Assembly: GCA_902619855.1 (NCBI GenBank)
Contig: CACNGE010000001.1
Location: forward strand, 1-64,000
From: an uncultured Bacteroidota bacterium
GTDB taxonomy: Bacteria > Bacteroidota > Bacteroidia > Flavobacteriales > Flavobacteriaceae
Reading direction: 5' to 3'
DNA: 64,000 nt
Part shown: positions 62,551-64,000 of the stretch, in pieces
Layout: every line of letters starts with the position of its first letter
Numbering within the stretch: position 1 is the first letter of the stretch
Notes under the pieces: model-generated
What the model was told of the DNA's origin: nothing
The model's input: only the letters and a program-made list of their open reading frames with translations
Databases searched by the model: none
Made by a program: the position numbers and the translations under genes

Positions 62551-63248
62551 GATGAGGCATAGAGGTTTTTTTCAAATGTTTCTATTGTAATCGAATCGGA
62601 AAGATTGTGGTTTCCTATGGCTGTACGGCATAAGCTTTTAAGATAGCCACCAACACCAAGAGCTTGCCCAAAGTCGTGTGCGATCGATCGTATATATGTG
62701 CCTTTGCCACAACAGATTCGAAAGGCCACATTCGGAAGAGTAATGTTGGTGATTTCAAAGTCATAAACAATCACCTCCCGGCTTTTGATTTCAACTTGTT
62801 CACCAGCTCTTGCGTGTTCGTAGAGGCGTTTACCCTTGCGCTTAATCGCAGAAAACAGGGGTGGTTTTTGTTGGATATTTCCAACAAATCGTCTTGTGGC
62901 ATGCTTTATATCATTTTCAGTCAACTTTGTGGGGTCAGACTGAGGAATGACTTCTGTCTCGAGGTCGTAGGAAGGAGTGGTTGCACCAAGACAAATCGTG
63001 CCAGTATAGGTCTTATCAGTCGCTATTAGATCTTGAATTTGCTTGGTTTTTTTTCCTGTACAAACAAGCATTAGTCCAGTCGCCAAAGGATCTAAAGTGC
63101 CTGCATGACCCACTTTTATTTTTTTAATTTCAAATCGTTTTCGCAGAAGCCAATGGATTTTATTGACCACCTGAAAGGATGTCCATTCCAAGGGTTTGTT
63201 GACAAGTAGTACTTGTCCATTTTGAAAATCATCTAGTTGACACATCAC
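62547..63248 (-). CDS. truB: tRNA pseudouridine-55 synthase
   Basis: This 233-residue synthase makes pseudouridine 55 in the T arm of tRNAs. The catalytic Asp lies in KVGHAGTLDPLATGLMLVCT. Other landmarks are RFVGNIQQKPPLFSAIKRKG and RICCGKGTYIRSIAHDFGQA. It is shorter than the E. coli enzyme because the C-terminal domain is reduced. It overlaps uppP by four bases upstream and tag by four bases downstream, forming a tight uppP-truB-tag operon. Confidence 0.96.
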   Translation of the reverse strand: MMCQLDDFQNGQVLLVNKPLEWTSFQVVNKIHWLLRKRFEIKKIKVGHAGTLDPLATGLMLVCTGKKTKQIQDLIATDKTYTGTICLGATTPSYDLETEVIPQSDPTKLTENDIKHATRRFVGNIQQKPPLFSAIKRKGKRLYEHARAGEQVEIKSREVIVYDFEITNITLPNVAFRICCGKGTYIRSIAHDFGQALGVGGYLKSLCRTAIGNHNLSDSITIETFEKNLYASS

Positions 63249-64000
63249 AGTTGAGAAGTCACAATTGCAATGGTTCCAACACCTGCGCAGTAGTAAGCAA
63301 AATAGCGCAACTTAGATCGCTTGACTAGCGAAATCATCCACTGACAAGCAAGATACCCACTGACAAAGGCAGCAATAAACCCAGCGATCACTGGTCCTAT
63401 AGAGAGGCTTTCATGCGAAAGTCCACCATCTAAAACTTTTTTCACCATACTTCCCAAAATAAGCGGAACAACCATCAGGAATGAAAATCGAGCAGCTTTG
63501 TCTCTGGTAACACCCAAGAGCAAGCTCGTGGCAATGGTCGCACCACTTCTCGAAACACCAGGAAGAATTGCAAAGGCCTGTGCAACGCCAATCCACAAAG
63601 CCTTGGGAAGGGATATTTTTTTCAGATTTTCTGAGGGCTTATCAGCGATATAAAGAAGTGCTGCAGTCACCCATAACATCAGTCCTACAAGTAGAATGTT
63701 ACCAAAAAAATAACTTCCAATTGCCTCTTCAAAAAAAAACCCAACCAAGGCAGCTGGCATCATTGATAGAATGATTTGAAGACTGAATTGAGTCGATTTG
63801 TTGTTGGAAAATCGAAACAAATCACGAATGATTTCCCAAACGTCGTCACGAAAAACAACTAGTGTTGCAAGCGCTGTTGCGCCATGGACAACAATAGTGA
63901 AAATCAAATTTTCATCTGTCTTATTTTGATTTTCAAACAGGGCTTGTGTCAGCTCTAAATGACCACTTGACGAGACAGGTAAAAATTCGGTAATCCCTTG
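63245..64000 (-). CDS. uppP: Undecaprenyl-diphosphatase, 5' partial
   Basis: This integral membrane phosphatase of the BacA/UppP type recycles the undecaprenyl carrier for cell-wall synthesis. The frame is open to the window edge. It reads QGITEFLPVSSSGHLEL at the start, the first active-site motif, so only a short N-terminal piece is missing. The second motif is LPGVSRSGATIATSLLLG. About seven hydrophobic helices are visible. An internal ATG at 63907 is not the start. Confidence 0.95.
   Translation of the reverse strand, partial: QGITEFLPVSSSGHLELTQALFENQNKTDENLIFTIVVHGATALATLVVFRDDVWEIIRDLFRFSNNKSTQFSLQIILSMMPAALVGFFFEEAIGSYFFGNILLVGLMLWVTAALLYIADKPSENLKKISLPKALWIGVAQAFAILPGVSRSGATIATSLLLGVTRDKAARFSFLMVVPLILGSMVKKVLDGGLSHESLSIGPVIAGFIAAFVSGYLACQWMISLVKRSKLRYFAYYCAGVGTIAIVTSQL

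Overview
The window looks like a chromosomal segment of a marine-type member of the Flavobacteriaceae (Bacteroidota). The sequence evidence is: gliding genes gldE and gldD; a PorT-like protein and several exported proteins with C-terminal type IX secretion (T9SS) sorting domains; four TonB-dependent receptors; an exbB-exbD-exbD cluster; atpD-atpC standing apart from the other ATP synthase genes; promoter -7 boxes of the form TAnnTTTG; and few Shine-Dalgarno sequences. The genus cannot be named from sequence reading alone.

Layout. 1-4.3 kb: a folK/deoxynucleoside kinase fusion cut by the left edge, a SpoU-type RNA methyltransferase and mutS. 4.3-12.4 kb: tRNA-Gly(GCC) and tRNA-Leu(TAA), followed by an AT-rich accessory zone of seven genes. 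This zone is divided by four degenerate copies of a repeat built from tRNA-like sequence plus the tRNA-Leu terminator. Its genes encode a VanZ-like membrane protein, an MGMT/ATL-like protein, a T9SS protein with a YadA-head/peptidase-S74 protein, an SH3b protein and two lipoproteins. 12.4-22 kb: a choice-of-anchor-B protein, then a probable extracellular nucleic-acid utilisation cluster (lamin-tail protein, EEP hydrolase, TonB receptor, DUF5689 lipoprotein, endonuclease I). 22-24 kb: umuC and umuD in reversed order. 24-29 kb: sucAB, a retropepsin-like protease, tatD and tRNA-Ser(GGA). 29-32 kb: the ExbB/ExbD energy system and a PorT-like barrel. 32-39 kb: a TonB receptor, atpDC and a BtuB-like receptor.

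39-52.5 kb: recX, RNase G, a 30-residue very basic protein, HU, mutY, ssb, gldE, gldD, a metal-binding lipoprotein, an EamA permease, two M16 peptidases (one active, one without the zinc motif), rplU-rpmA and ahcY. 52.5-58.4 kb: a Sfp-type transferase and a thiamine uptake locus (thiamine-binding protein, PnuT-like transporter, NadR-like kinase, DUF4301 protein), followed by a TPP riboswitch that controls a TonB receptor. 58.4-64 kb: a Rieske-like lipoprotein, greA, HIT, an orphan histidine kinase, a DUF3127 protein with an SSB-like tail, aat, tag, truB and uppP (cut by the right edge).

How the parts fit. The ExbB/ExbD complex would energise the four outer-membrane receptors. T9SS would export the LTD, endonuclease I and 235-residue proteins. 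The most unusual parts are the tRNA-derived repeats that delimit the accessory modules, the nucleic-acid utilisation locus, and the TPP riboswitch, whose leader contains a strong candidate competing pairing. There is no CRISPR array, insertion sequence or integrase, and no gene-free stretch exceeds 300 bases.
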